Shown here one piece after another: positions 33,328 through 42,779 of a stretch of DNA of 64,000 bases. The stretch's first letter is position 1. The number at the start of each line of letters is the position of its first letter. Both the position numbers and the translations under genes were made by a program. The notes under the pieces are model-generated. The model made no database searches, was not told the DNA's origin, and worked only from the letters and a program-made list of their open reading frames with translations. The DNA is from Glaciimonas soli (GTDB lineage: Bacteria; Pseudomonadota; Gammaproteobacteria; Burkholderiales; Burkholderiaceae_D): positions 496,001 through 560,000 of the forward strand of contig NZ_WINI01000001.1 of NCBI RefSeq assembly GCF_009497155.1. Reading direction: 5' to 3'.

Positions 33328-34926
33328 TCAAATTTCTTCGTACAGCGGCAAAGTCAAGAATTCAGCAAATGATGCGGAAGTCGACATTTCTGCAAATATC
33401 GTCGCCGCACGGTCATATGTAGCACCATCACCAACCAAGCCCTTCACCTTCACCAATTCTTCCGGAATCATGGCCAATACCATCTCAGCGGTGACTTTTC
33501 TACCATCGTCCAGCACACCTTTAGTCGAGCGTATCCATTGCCAGACTTGTGCACGGCTGATTTCTGCAGTCGCCGCATCTTCCATCAAATTATGAATCGG
33601 TACGCAACCGTTACCATCCAGCCAGGCACCTAGATAGTGAATGCCGACATTGATGTTGTAGCGCAGGCCAGCTTCTGTGATCGGTGCTTCCGGTTTGAAA
33701 TCGAGCAATTCTGTAGCGGTGACATTAACGTCAGGACGTTGTTTGTCGATTTGATTTAGTTTATCGCCCAATACTTTGGTGAATTCAGTCATTGCCAACT
33801 CAACTAAACCTGGATGAGCGACCCAACCACCATCGTAACCGTCGGTCGCGTCACGCGCTTTATCCGTACGCACGCCGCCCATAGCGATCTCGTTTTTAGC
33901 CGGATCGTTTTTGATAGGAATCAATGCTGCCATACCGCCAATCGCTGGCGCGTTACGTTTGTGGCAGGTCTTCAGCAACAACAAAGCGTATGAACGCATG
34001 AACGGTGCCGTCATTGTTACTTTGGCGCGATCAGCCAAACAGAAATCTTTGTCGAGTTTGAATTTTTTGATGCAAGAGAAAATGTAGTCCCAGCGACCTG
34101 CGTTCAGACCTGAACTATGTTCACGCAGTTCATACAAAATTTCGTCCATCTCAAACGCGGCCAAAATCGTTTCGATCAACACCGTTGCTTTGATAGTGCC
34201 TTGTGGCAGACCGAGTTCTGTTTGCGTCATGACAAAAATATCGTTCCACAAACGCGCTTCCAAATGCGATTCCATCTTAGGCAGATAGAAATAAGGACCA
34301 GCGCCGCGAGCTAATTGCTCTTTCGCGTTATGGAACATGAATAAAGCAAAATCGAAAATCCCGCCAGAGATGCGTTTACCATCAACCAGAACATGCTTTT
34401 CATCCAAATGCCAGCCACGTGGACGCACGATTAAAGTAGCAACTTTATCATTAAGTTTGTACGACTTGCCGTTCTGTTCCAATGCAATCGTTTTACGCAC
34501 AGCGTCGCGCATGTTAATCTGACCAACGATTTGATTGCTCCATGTAGGAGCATTGGAATCTTCAAAATCGGTCATGTAACTATCGGCGCCAGAATTCAAT
34601 GCATTGATCACCATCTTGCGATCAACCGGGCCAGTGATTTCAACGCGACGACATTCCAATGCAGCTGGAAGCGGAGCGATTTTCCAGTCACCATTGCGGA
34701 TATGCGCAGTGTCGGCTAAAAAATCAGGGCGTTCACCGGCATCGAGGCGCTTAGCGCGCTCCACTCGCACGCCCAGCAATTCCTGGCGACGCGTTTCAAA
34801 TGCGCGGCTTAATTTAGCCACCAATGTCAACGCATCGGGGGTCAAAATTTGTTCGTATCCCGGCGCAATCGCGCCTGTGATTTCCATTCCTGCAGGCAGG
34901 GTCAGTTGTGTTGTAGGTTGCGTCAT
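33328..34926 (-). CDS. aceB: Malate synthase A
   Basis: A 532-residue enzyme of the glyoxylate shunt that condenses glyoxylate with acetyl-CoA to malate in the cytoplasm. Family signatures: [29 protein letters not shown], then [12 protein letters not shown] with the catalytic Arg, [15 protein letters not shown], and the catalytic-Asp region [20 protein letters not shown] (MSA-type C-terminal). GGAG lies six bases before the ATG. It is monocistronic; a LysR gene is divergent 255 bp away. Isocitrate lyase is not in the window. Length matches MSA (about 530). Confidence 0.97.
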   Translation of the reverse strand: MTQPTTQLTLPAGMEITGAIAPGYEQILTPDALTLVAKLSRAFETRRQELLGVRVERAKRLDAGERPDFLADTAHIRNGDWKIAPLPAALECRRVEITGPVDRKMVINALNSGADSYMTDFEDSNAPTWSNQIVGQINMRDAVRKTIALEQNGKSYKLNDKVATLIVRPRGWHLDEKHVLVDGKRISGGIFDFALFMFHNAKEQLARGAGPYFYLPKMESHLEARLWNDIFVMTQTELGLPQGTIKATVLIETILAAFEMDEILYELREHSSGLNAGRWDYIFSCIKKFKLDKDFCLADRAKVTMTAPFMRSYALLLLKTCHKRNAPAIGGMAALIPIKNDPAKNEIAMGGVRTDKARDATDGYDGGWVAHPGLVELAMTEFTKVLGDKLNQIDKQRPDVNVTATELLDFKPEAPITEAGLRYNINVGIHYLGAWLDGNGCVPIHNLMEDAATAEISRAQVWQWIRSTKGVLDDGRKVTAEMVLAMIPEELVKVKGLVGDGATYDRAATIFAEMSTSASFAEFLTLPLYEEI

Positions 34927-35181
34927 AGATGCTCCAATAGTCTTTATATTTATCTCTGGTACGTCAAATTCAGGTATTGCAAACTCGTTCTACTCAAGCT
35001 AATCGGTTCACATTTTGCACAGCAGCATACTCATTATGGCAAAAACCGAATGGCTTTATCTAACTTTTACGCTATATAGTATATTTAAACTAAATCATCG
35101 TAGGTGAGATGATTTATCATTTGATCTATGCGTTTTAGTCACAAGTGAATTACCTCTATTTTACTTCTACCAACCATCGCC

Positions 35182-36087
35182 ATGGACCAATTCAAACAAA
35201 TTTCAACCTTTGTCGAAGTCACCTCCAAAGGTAGTTTGTCCGCAGCAGCGCGGGCCGAAGGAATCGCTCCGGCCATGATAGGAAGGCGGCTGGATGCGTT
35301 GGAGGAGCGTTTAGGCGTCAAGCTATTACAGCGAACCACACGTAAAATCGCCTTGACCAATGAAGGTGCCTCTTTTCTGGAGGATTGCCAGCGCATACTG
35401 GCAGAGCTGGAAGACGCCGAATCAGCGGTATCAGAGCGCAGCACGCATGCCAGCGGTCATTTAATGATTTCGGCACCAGCAGGCTTTGGTCGACAACACG
35501 TGGCGCCATTAATGCCATCCTTTTTAGCAGAACATCGGGATGTCACCATCACGTTGAATTTGAATGATCGTCTGGTGGACCTGATCGGCGAAGGTGTCGA
35601 TGTCGCCATCCGCATTGCATCCCTATCCGATTCCAATCTGATCAGCACCAAACTGGCCGATAACCAGCGTGTGGTTGTCGCCTCGCCCGCCTATCTCAAG
35701 CGACATGGCAAGCCGGAGACTCTGGCCGATTTACAAAAACACAACTGCCTTGCCATGAGCAGTGAAAGTAATCAGCGCGGCTGGACCTTTCGTCAACATG
35801 GCAAAATCACTACGCTCAAAATCGCGGGCAATATGATCTGCAATGATGGACAGGTTTTGCATGATTGGGCGCTTAGCGGCAAAGGCTTGGCATGGCGTTC
35901 CATGTGGGAAGTCGGTAGCGCGATTGAGTCTGGGAAACTTGTCAGCGTGTTAGACGAATTCGCCGCGCCCGGCAATGATATATACGCGGTGTTCGCACAG
36001 CGACAACATTTGCCTTTGAGAATACGGGTGTTTGTTGATTTTTTGCGCCGCACTTATGCGCAAGCCGATTACTGGCGCAATGGATAA
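35182..36087 (+). CDS. LysR-family transcriptional regulator
   Basis: A 301-residue regulator: N-terminal winged helix (residues 1-62; FVEVTSKGSLSAAARAEGIAPAMIGRRLDALEERLGVKLLQRTTRK) and LysR substrate-binding domain (about 92-295) in the CrgA/DsdC-like branch. It binds DNA as tetramer and answers a small ligand. The divergent neighbour is aceB, 255 bp away, so regulation of malate synthase is a reasonable guess but the motif T-N11-A was not confirmed in the spacer. Confidence 0.93.
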   Translation: MDQFKQISTFVEVTSKGSLSAAARAEGIAPAMIGRRLDALEERLGVKLLQRTTRKIALTNEGASFLEDCQRILAELEDAESAVSERSTHASGHLMISAPAGFGRQHVAPLMPSFLAEHRDVTITLNLNDRLVDLIGEGVDVAIRIASLSDSNLISTKLADNQRVVVASPAYLKRHGKPETLADLQKHNCLAMSSESNQRGWTFRQHGKITTLKIAGNMICNDGQVLHDWALSGKGLAWRSMWEVGSAIESGKLVSVLDEFAAPGNDIYAVFAQRQHLPLRIRVFVDFLRRTYAQADYWRNG

Positions 36088-36140
36088 GTTGATAAAACCA
36101 CCCAGTATGCGGCGTTGCTGTAGTAAAATAACGTTCTTTC

Positions 36141-36160
36141 GTATTGAACACACTCAATAC
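36141..36160 (+). promoter_or_regulatory. Dyad ahead of the riboswitch
   Basis: GTATTGA-ACACAC-TCAATAC is a perfect 7-bp inverted repeat ending nine bases before the riboswitch. Possible operator in the terC promoter. Confidence 0.4.
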
Positions 36161-36168
36161 AAACCCTC

Positions 36169-36318
36169 CAAAGGGGAGTAGCTCCTAAACGTTGCAAGCA
36201 CATTAATTGTGCATGTCGCAACGTTTTGCAAGGTAGTCGTCATCACGGATCAAGCGTAAAACATCACACTTGCACCCGGTTACCTTGGCAATCGCCAGAT
36301 TGTTGAGCAAGACCTTTG
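36169..36318 (+). ncRNA. yybP-ykoY manganese riboswitch
   Basis: CAAAGGGGAGTAGCT (36169-36183) is the conserved 5' element and GAGCAAGACCTTTG (36305-36318) the conserved 3' element of the yybP-ykoY class; CAAAGG and CCTTTG close stem P1. GGTAGTCGTCATCACG and CCGGTTACCTTGGCA in between fit the internal L3/L1 parts that bind Mn2+. An extra stem CGTTGC...GCAACG (36189-36225 region) makes it longer than the usual 100 nt. It precedes terC, the commonest partner, coding for a Mn/metal export-type membrane protein. High Mn is expected to switch expression on. Confidence 0.88.
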
Positions 36319-36420
36319 TCAGCATGGTATCCATGCAGGCATTGCGTCGACTGTTCTCCTCGCTATCCTGTTGTTTCCATGCTGTTGGGGCTTTTTTGAC
36401 CTTTTATGGATGGAACTTAT
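36319..36420 (+). promoter_or_regulatory. Expression platform of the terC leader
   Basis: Between the aptamer and terC, AGCATGG (36322-36328) can pair locally with CCATGC or with CCATGCT (36378-36384). TTTTTT (36392-36397) follows shortly after, so a terminator or a sequestering stem competing with the aptamer is plausible. Confidence 0.4.
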
Positions 36421-37137
36421 ATGGATTTCACAACGATTTTAACGACGCTAGGCTTAGCTGAATTGAGCATGGCGACTTTTTTCACCGCATTACTTTCCAT
36501 TGTGGTGATTGATCTGGTACTCGCCGGTGACAACGCGATCGTGATTGCCATGGCAGCCCGCAATTTGCCCGAACACTTGCGAAAAAAAGCAATTTTATGG
36601 GGTACGGCGGGTGCCGTTATCATGCGCATATTGATGACCATCGCAGTGGTCTGGTTATTGAAAATTCCAGGCCTGCTATTGATAGGTGGCGTTGCTTTAT
36701 TGTGGATTGCTTATCGCTTGCTGACACAATCAGGAGAAAAAGAAAGTCATGGCGGCGGCGTCACCACCATGGCAGCGGCGTTAAAAACCATTATCATCGC
36801 CGATACTGTCATGGGCATTGATAATGTGCTGGCGGTCGCTGGTGCAGCGCACGGCAGCATGTTTTTGGTCATCGCCGGTTTGTTGATTTCAGTACCAATC
36901 ATGGTGTGGGGATCAACGGTGGCGTTGAAATTAATCGAAAAATTCCCGGTGACGATCTATATCGGTGCGGCGATTTTGGTGTACACGGCGATGCAGATGA
37001 TCGTAAAAGAACCAGTGATTGCCGGATTTTGGGCAAACTTCCCGTGGTTGAGTTATGTTGTGCAAATTGTCGGCATGGTCGGCATACTTGGCGGCGGTTG
37101 GATGGTTGCTAAAGGAAAAAATACGGCAACGAATTAA
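36421..37137 (+). CDS. TerC/YjbE-family integral membrane protein
   Basis: A 238-residue protein with about seven membrane segments. Conserved TerC features: IDLVLAGDNAIVIAMAARNLP near the N-terminus and ADTVMGIDNVLAVAGAAHG in the middle, whose acidic residues line the transport path. Such proteins export Mn2+ or load metal to exported proteins. ATGs at 36406 and 36421 are possible; the second has GGATGGAA upstream and matches the MDF start of homologues. The yybP-ykoY riboswitch upstream supports a manganese-efflux role. A terminator follows. Confidence 0.93.
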   Translation: MDFTTILTTLGLAELSMATFFTALLSIVVIDLVLAGDNAIVIAMAARNLPEHLRKKAILWGTAGAVIMRILMTIAVVWLLKIPGLLLIGGVALLWIAYRLLTQSGEKESHGGGVTTMAAALKTIIIADTVMGIDNVLAVAGAAHGSMFLVIAGLLISVPIMVWGSTVALKLIEKFPVTIYIGAAILVYTAMQMIVKEPVIAGFWANFPWLSYVVQIVGMVGILGGGWMVAKGKNTATN

Positions 37138-37154
37138 TTAATAAAGCACAAAAA

Positions 37155-37189
37155 AAGAGCCAGACTGTGATTAACAGTCCGGCTCTTTT
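37155..37189. terminator. Bidirectional terminator between terC and the OPT gene
   Basis: AAAGAGCC-AGACTGT and ACAGTCC-GGCTCTTTT form a stem with one mismatch, flanked by AAAAAA on the left and TTTT on the right, so it can stop both convergent transcripts. Confidence 0.88.
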
Positions 37190-37210
37190 CATTTCACGGT
37201 CAACTTTACA

Positions 37211-39265
37211 TTACGCCGTACGTGCAGCCAATACGCGTCGCGCAAAAGCAAACGCCACCAGCACAAACACGATCAATCCCAACCATTGCGCGTTTGTTTC
37301 AAAGCTATCGCCAACCAACGCTAGTGGCGCTTCTTTGCCACTAAAACCGATGATACCCGCCATCAGAACGCCGATCAAACTTTCACCGACAATCAAACCC
37401 GATGCAATCAATACGCCACGCTGGTTTGCTGCTTCTGAATACTCTGCATACGGTATGCCGCGTTGGGCTGCGCGTTTTTTCAAGATGCGTTCAATAATCC
37501 ACGCCAACACAGCACCCACCACTAATACTGAAGCCACCGTTGGCGGCAAATAAATACCAATACCGACCGCCATCACTGGCAGGCGTGCTACACCACCGCG
37601 ACGCTTCAAGATGCCATCAATGATGATCATCACGATACCCAATGCGGCACCAACTACAATCATGTTCCAGTTCAACTGATGGGTAAAAATCCCGGTCGCA
37701 ATCGCAGTCATTAACGTCGCTTGTGGGGCCGATAAGGCTTGACCAACATCCATGCTTGCACGTGGCATGGCACCGGCAAAACCGTAGGCGTTATACAGCA
37801 ACTCCAATACCGGAGGAATCACTAATGCACCGGCAACGCACCCGATCAGCAAGGCAACCTGCTGTTTCCACGGCGTCGCACCAACCAGCCAGCCGGTTTT
37901 TAAATCCTGCAAATTATCGTTAGCAATCGCCGCCACTGCCACCACCGCTGAGGTAGTAAAAATAGCCAACGCTATACCCAACTGCCTGCCTGATTCCGTC
38001 GCCAATAAGCCATCCCCGCTAGAAATGACCAACAGCAGCAGAGACACCATCACCACGGCGACAATACCAACACCCGAAATCGGGCTCGCGGAAGAGCCAA
38101 TCAAACCGGCCATATAACCGCATGCAGCAGCAATCAAAAAGCCAAAGATAAAAGCAAAAATGACACCATAAGCTACCAAACCCCACATCGTGGCAGCAGT
38201 TAATGGTTCAGGGCTTAAAAATGCGCCGAATGTCGCCGCCAAAATCGCCACCAACACCAAGGTAATAGCGATGATCCATTTCGGCGACATATCGCGTTCG
38301 GTGCGTGGAATATCGATGCGATCTACGCTGCTGCTGATCGCTTTGAAAGAAGTTTTGACACCTTCGACCATAGGCTTGAACAATGTCGCCAAGGTCCAGA
38401 TGGCCGCGACACCAATAGTCCCGGCGCCGATGAAACGTACCTCTTTACTCCAGATCCCGGTCGCATATTTAGCTATTGCCATTCCATCGGGAATACTGTG
38501 CATGGATGTCAGCACAGGAACCGCAACACCCCATGCAATTAATAATCCTATCAGCATTGCAATACCGGCAACGATGCCGATCAGGTAACCAGCCCCCAAT
38601 AAAGCTAACGAAAATCCCATCGGCAGACGCACCACCGCGGCGCCGGCCGAGAACCATAAATTAATACCATCGCCAAGAACCCGTAAACCGCTGGATGCAA
38701 AGCTCACCACCGCTGCGACAATCCCGCCAGCCATGATGTCCGCCATACCAGTTGCCGCCACCCTGGAAGATTTTTCACCGTTGGCAATCTCATCGACGAC
38801 AGCGTTAGCACTACCCACACGCAAAATCTCTGCAGCAGCAACGCCTTCCGGATACGGCAAATTACCCTGCACCACCATCGCATGACGCAACGGAATGGTG
38901 AACATCACGCCCAGCATACCGCCAGCTGCACAGATACCCAGTGTTTGCCAGAACGGGAACCCTTGCCAATGCCCCATCATCACCAGCCCCGGCAAAATGA
39001 AAATAATCGCCGATAAAGTTCCGGCAGCCGATGCTTGCGTTTGCACCATATTATTCTCAAGAATATTGGCGTCCTTAAACGCACGCAATATCGCCATGGA
39101 AATCACTGCGGCTGGAATCGCCGACGAAAAAGTCAAACCGACTTTTAAACCTAAATAGACATTTGAAGCAGTAAAAACAATAGTGATTAAAGCGCCGAGA
39201 ATCACACCACGAAACGTCAGTTCCGGTAGAGTCACTGCATCGGGAATACGATCATATTTAGCCAT
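37211..39265 (-). CDS. OPT-family oligopeptide/metal-chelate transporter
   Basis: A 684-residue membrane protein with about 15-16 hydrophobic helices. PELTFRGVILGALITIVFTASNVYLGLKVGLTFSSAIPAAV at the N-terminus is the OPT signature, and LTSMHSIPDGMAIAKYATGIW and QTQASAAGTLSAIIFILPGL are conserved loops. Bacterial OPTs take up oligopeptides or metal chelates by proton symport. ATG at 39265 is preferred over the GTG one codon upstream. It is a single gene, converging on terC. Substrate not predictable. Confidence 0.92.
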   Translation of the reverse strand: MAKYDRIPDAVTLPELTFRGVILGALITIVFTASNVYLGLKVGLTFSSAIPAAVISMAILRAFKDANILENNMVQTQASAAGTLSAIIFILPGLVMMGHWQGFPFWQTLGICAAGGMLGVMFTIPLRHAMVVQGNLPYPEGVAAAEILRVGSANAVVDEIANGEKSSRVAATGMADIMAGGIVAAVVSFASSGLRVLGDGINLWFSAGAAVVRLPMGFSLALLGAGYLIGIVAGIAMLIGLLIAWGVAVPVLTSMHSIPDGMAIAKYATGIWSKEVRFIGAGTIGVAAIWTLATLFKPMVEGVKTSFKAISSSVDRIDIPRTERDMSPKWIIAITLVLVAILAATFGAFLSPEPLTAATMWGLVAYGVIFAFIFGFLIAAACGYMAGLIGSSASPISGVGIVAVVMVSLLLLVISSGDGLLATESGRQLGIALAIFTTSAVVAVAAIANDNLQDLKTGWLVGATPWKQQVALLIGCVAGALVIPPVLELLYNAYGFAGAMPRASMDVGQALSAPQATLMTAIATGIFTHQLNWNMIVVGAALGIVMIIIDGILKRRGGVARLPVMAVGIGIYLPPTVASVLVVGAVLAWIIERILKKRAAQRGIPYAEYSEAANQRGVLIASGLIVGESLIGVLMAGIIGFSGKEAPLALVGDSFETNAQWLGLIVFVLVAFAFARRVLAARTA

Positions 39266-39504
39266 CACAGCTCTTTCTCGAAAATTGCAAAAGCAGAATT
39301 ATGCGCGATTATGTACAAAATATGCGCACGGTCACAACATTCAAATAGCATCAGCGTCGTTTGATTGCATTTTTTGCCAATTTTCGATATCTACGGCGTA
39401 GTGGTGAGTCTAATAAATCAACAGATATGCAGAGACGATTGACACTTGAGCAACAACTTAATAACAATGCTCCCGCAATTCATAATTTTTAGCTAGGAAA
39501 AACG

Positions 39505-40062
39505 ATGTTGAGACAACTACTCAAGGAATCCTGGTTATTCAAGTCCGGCATCATCGTCCTGATCGCCGGACTGGTCGCACTTTACATGGGGCTGGCTGGA
39601 GAAAAAGCCCTGCCGCTACAAGCACTACAGGTACAAAATGCTACTGTCACCAAAGTCGTTGACGTGGTTGAAAGACGCAAACGTAGTGTCGTCCACGAAT
39701 GGTTTGAATTGACCGCCGAACAAAACGGCGCGGCGGTTGTGTGGCGTATTGATTCCTCGACAATCGATCAAAATGTTGTCAATAGCCTCATTGGCACATC
39801 TGTAAAAGCGTGGATCAATTTGGATAATGAAAACGAAATTTATCAGATCGAAGTGAATGGGAAAATACTGGTCGCTTACAGCCAGACGCGCCGATATCAC
39901 AAGATCAGAACGCTAGAAGATCTTTATCTGGCTTACTTCATGATAATACTAGGTACATTGATGATGACAAGCGCGGCACTACTATTGCGGTATCAAATGC
40001 GTAGTCAGACAGCGATAACGAATAACCAGACGGACAAAGCCAAACGAGGTGGCGCAAAATGA
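39505..40062 (+). CDS. Hypothetical two-helix membrane protein
   Basis: A 185-residue protein with a membrane helix near the N-terminus (SGIIVLIAGLVALYMGLAG) and another near the C-terminus (LAYFMIILGTLMMTSAALLL). The 100-residue domain between them is rich in beta strand (VTKVVDVVERRKRSVVHEWF, AVVWRIDSS, IYQIEVNGKILVAYSQT), resembling DUF3592-like extracytoplasmic domains. AGGAAA precedes the ATG by five bases. It overlaps the next gene by four bases (ATGA). Family not firmly recognised. Confidence 0.75.
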   Translation: MLRQLLKESWLFKSGIIVLIAGLVALYMGLAGEKALPLQALQVQNATVTKVVDVVERRKRSVVHEWFELTAEQNGAAVVWRIDSSTIDQNVVNSLIGTSVKAWINLDNENEIYQIEVNGKILVAYSQTRRYHKIRTLEDLYLAYFMIILGTLMMTSAALLLRYQMRSQTAITNNQTDKAKRGGAK

Positions 40063-40316
40063 AATTTCTAAAGCTGACAGTAGGAAATCATCAAATCATG
40101 CATGGCTTCGACCAGGACAATAAAGAAATAATAGAAACCGTTAGCGTCGAAAATCCAATCACCAAGCTCATTGCGATTGATCGTATCCAATCAATTAGCG
40201 AGAAATTTATCCTCACGACTTATGCGGATCGATTAATTTACTGGGAATATGAAGAGCGCTTTGAAGATGTCATTTCGAGACTTGATAAGTTGGAACTTGC
40301 AATACTCATCAAATAG
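40059..40316 (+). CDS. Hypothetical 85-residue protein
   Basis: Small soluble protein (VGNHQIMHGFDQDNKEIIE; ISEKFILTTYADRLIYWEY). It overlaps the preceding membrane-protein gene by four bases (ATGA) and so is translationally coupled. No motif recognised. It may be an interaction partner of that membrane protein. The coding style (mixed acidic and basic, ordinary codons) supports a real gene. Confidence 0.65.
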   Translation: MKFLKLTVGNHQIMHGFDQDNKEIIETVSVENPITKLIAIDRIQSISEKFILTTYADRLIYWEYEERFEDVISRLDKLELAILIK

Positions 40317-40404
40317 TATTGAAGCCACAACGACATCACTGTATGTTGGCGCAGTTTTATTTTTGTATATCGCAAGAAACTATTTCCGCTAGCGTATTAG
40401 AATA

Positions 40405-40430
40405 GGCATCCCAAAATACACTTGGATGCC
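40405..40430 (+). promoter_or_regulatory. Hairpin overlapping the prlC start codon
   Basis: GGCATCC (40405-40411) and GGATGCC (40424-40430) form a perfect 7-bp stem, and the first ATG of prlC (40426) is inside the right arm. No Shine-Dalgarno is seen before that ATG. Confidence 0.5.
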
Positions 40431-42498
40431 TAACGTCATGCTCAATACCCTTGTAGCGAATCCGCTTTTGCAAGACTGGAATACCCCGTATAACTTGCCG
40501 CCGTTTGACTTAGTAAATGCGGAAGATTTTGTCCCTGCGCTTGAAGTCGCCTTACCTGAACATCTGGCTGAAATTGATGATATTGCCAGTAATGTTGACG
40601 CCCCGAATTTTGAAAATACGCTGGCCGCTTTTGACGCGTCAGGACGCGCATTCAATCGCATTAGTTATTTATTTGAAAATTTAGCCGCCAGCGAAACTTC
40701 ACCAGCTCTACAAGCTGCTGAATTAGAACTAGCCCCACGTCTGGCAGCACACAATAATGCCATCTATATGCACGCAGGATTATTTGCGTGTATAGATGCG
40801 TTGCACGCGCAACGCTCTTCACTGGATCTTCATCCTGAACAATTGCGTTTGTTAGAACGCGTCCATCTGGATTTTGTGCTGGCCGGAGCAAAATTGCCTG
40901 TCGCAACAAGAGCGCGTTATGGCGAAATCATGGAGCAATTGGCTGCGCTCTATACACAATTCACCCAAAACGTCTTGGCGGATGAAGCCGGCTTCGTGCT
41001 GGAATTAAAAGGTGAAGCGGATTTAGCTGGCCTACCTGATTTTCTTCGAGCATCGGCAAAATCTGCAGCGCAGCAGCATAAGCTAGCTGAAGGAAGTTAT
41101 GCTATGACATTGTCTCCTTCGCTGACAGAGCCATTTTTGGCCTTCTCCGCCCGACGCGATTTACGTGAAGCAGTATGGCGCGCGCGCCTGGCACGCGGCG
41201 CACATGCCGGCAAGCATAACAACCTCCCTATCGCCGCGCAAATCATCGCTCTGCGTCAAGAACAAGCGCAATTGCACGGCTATCCAACGTACGCCGACTA
41301 TCAATTAATCGATCGGATGGCGGATAACCCGGAAGCGGTGCTTGAACTGCTAGTCAAGGCATGGGAGCCAGCCAAAGCCAAGGCTGCAGAAGACCGAAAA
41401 GCGCTGACAGAAATGGCGCAATCTTTGGGTGAGCCGACACCGATCGCTGCATGGGATTGGCCATATCTGGCTGAGAAAGTCCGCCAGGCACGTTACGATC
41501 TTGATGATGCCGAGATCAAGCCTTACTTTGAGCTAAACAACATGATCAGCGCCATGTTCGATTGCGCCCACCGCTTATTTGGCATTTCGTTTGTCGAGAA
41601 AAAGGGAATCCCGCTGTACCACCCTGATGCGCGTTTATGGGAGGTACGCAATCGTGATGACGTTTTGATTGGCATATTCATCGGTGATAATTTTGCCCGT
41701 GCTACTAAACGCAGCGGAGCCTGGATGAATGAATTCCGCGCCCAGTCCGGTTATCAATCACCAGACAATCGCGGCACGCTGCCTATCATCATTAATAACA
41801 ACAACTTTGCCAAAGCCGACCCTGCTCTGCTCAGTTTTAACGATGTCACCACCTTATTTCACGAATTCGGTCACGGCCTGCATGGCTTGTTATCACAAGT
41901 GAAATATGAACGATTGGCTGGCCCGCGTGTATTGCAAGATTACGTAGAGCTGCCTTCACAGATTTTCGAAAACTGGGCTGAAGAAGAAAGCGTGCTGAAC
42001 CGTTTTGCGCGTCACTATCAAACGGGTGAAGCCATGCCAGCTGCCTTGCTGGAAAAACTGAAAAAAGCGCGTCAATTCAATCAAGCCTGGTCCACCATCA
42101 TGTACGCCGGGCCAGCACTAATTGATATGGCGCTACATTCGCTACCAAATGGCACCGCCGTCGATATCGCGGCATTTGAAGCTGAACAATGCAAACTATT
42201 GGGCATACCAGAAGATATCGGCCAGCGTCATTATTTGTCTCATTTCAAGCATCTGTTCGCGGGACCTAGCTACGCCGCTGGCTATTACGTCTATATGTGG
42301 GCAGAAGTATTGGATGCCGATGGCTACAATGCCTTCATAGAAGCCGGTGATCCGTTCGATCCGGCCACGGCTGAACGTTTATACAAATACGTATACAGTG
42401 CTGGGAACAAGCAAGAACCGGCAGCCGCTTACCGTGCTTTCCGTGGGCGCGATCCTAAGGTAGAGCCAATGTTGGCGAAGCGTGGATTAATTGCTTAA
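40426..42498 (+). CDS. prlC: Oligopeptidase A (M3 metallopeptidase)
   Basis: A 690-residue cytoplasmic zinc peptidase. The zinc site HEFGH is H479/E480/H483 in TLFHEFGHGLHGLLS, with downstream ENWAEEE supplying the third ligand. The opening NPLLQDWNTPYNLPPFDLV and the GAPALIDMALHS-like region are typical of oligopeptidase A/dipeptidyl carboxypeptidase. It degrades cytoplasmic peptides including cleaved signal peptides. An alternative ATG is at 40438; the first overlaps a hairpin. Length as expected (about 680). Confidence 0.96.
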   Translation: MPNVMLNTLVANPLLQDWNTPYNLPPFDLVNAEDFVPALEVALPEHLAEIDDIASNVDAPNFENTLAAFDASGRAFNRISYLFENLAASETSPALQAAELELAPRLAAHNNAIYMHAGLFACIDALHAQRSSLDLHPEQLRLLERVHLDFVLAGAKLPVATRARYGEIMEQLAALYTQFTQNVLADEAGFVLELKGEADLAGLPDFLRASAKSAAQQHKLAEGSYAMTLSPSLTEPFLAFSARRDLREAVWRARLARGAHAGKHNNLPIAAQIIALRQEQAQLHGYPTYADYQLIDRMADNPEAVLELLVKAWEPAKAKAAEDRKALTEMAQSLGEPTPIAAWDWPYLAEKVRQARYDLDDAEIKPYFELNNMISAMFDCAHRLFGISFVEKKGIPLYHPDARLWEVRNRDDVLIGIFIGDNFARATKRSGAWMNEFRAQSGYQSPDNRGTLPIIINNNNFAKADPALLSFNDVTTLFHEFGHGLHGLLSQVKYERLAGPRVLQDYVELPSQIFENWAEEESVLNRFARHYQTGEAMPAALLEKLKKARQFNQAWSTIMYAGPALIDMALHSLPNGTAVDIAAFEAEQCKLLGIPEDIGQRHYLSHFKHLFAGPSYAAGYYVYMWAEVLDADGYNAFIEAGDPFDPATAERLYKYVYSAGNKQEPAAAYRAFRGRDPKVEPMLAKRGLIA

Positions 42499-42510
42499 TT
42501 GCGCGTTTTT

Positions 42511-42534
42511 TCCTCTCCCAAAAGCGGGAGAGGA
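42511..42534. repeat. CTCTCCC/GGGAGAG hairpin
   Basis: TCCTCTCCC-AAAAGC-GGGAGAGGA just after prlC. Same dispersed family as at 21975, 49360 and 58778. Confidence 0.75.
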
Positions 42535-42614
42535 TGCGCGCAATAATTAAAAATAATGCTCTTGTTTTACGTATAGCTATCCACATATAGGCAATCAGAT
42601 TTCAAGGAACCATC

Positions 42615-42722
42615 ATGCGTACCTATGACAAGTTGATTAATAGAATTCGTGTCGGTCAAAGGACTGGTGGCTTGCTACGCTCCTTTGACCATGCTGTGGA
42701 CAGCTCTGACTCATTGAAATAA
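42615..42722 (+). CDS. Possible 35-residue leader or small protein upstream of fusA
   Basis: ATG at 42615 has AAGGAA five bases upstream and opens a 35-codon frame starting MRTYDKLINRIRVGQRTGGL and ending TAA at 42722, 57 bp before fusA. The peptide is basic in its first half and acidic-polar in the second. It contains a perfect hairpin in its mRNA (42654-42690). It may be a regulatory leader peptide of the fusA message or an independent small protein. No family recognised. Confidence 0.4.
   Translation: MRTYDKLINRIRVGQRTGGLLRSFDHAVDSSDSLK
42654..42690 (+). promoter_or_regulatory. 10-bp hairpin in the fusA leader
   Basis: GGTCAAAGGA (42654-42663) and TCCTTTGACC (42681-42690) are perfect complements with a 17-nt loop, about 90 nt before the fusA start. 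No T tract follows, so it is not a standard terminator; a translational control or operator element is possible. Confidence 0.6.
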
Positions 42723-42779
42723 ATGTAGCCAAAACCGTCCTCTAGCAAGCCTTCTAATCACACTTTAAAAGGCACTGTC

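Noticed and set aside
36270-36461. 63-codon frame in the terC leader
   Set aside because: It runs through the riboswitch aptamer and the terC start; the RNA explanation is better.
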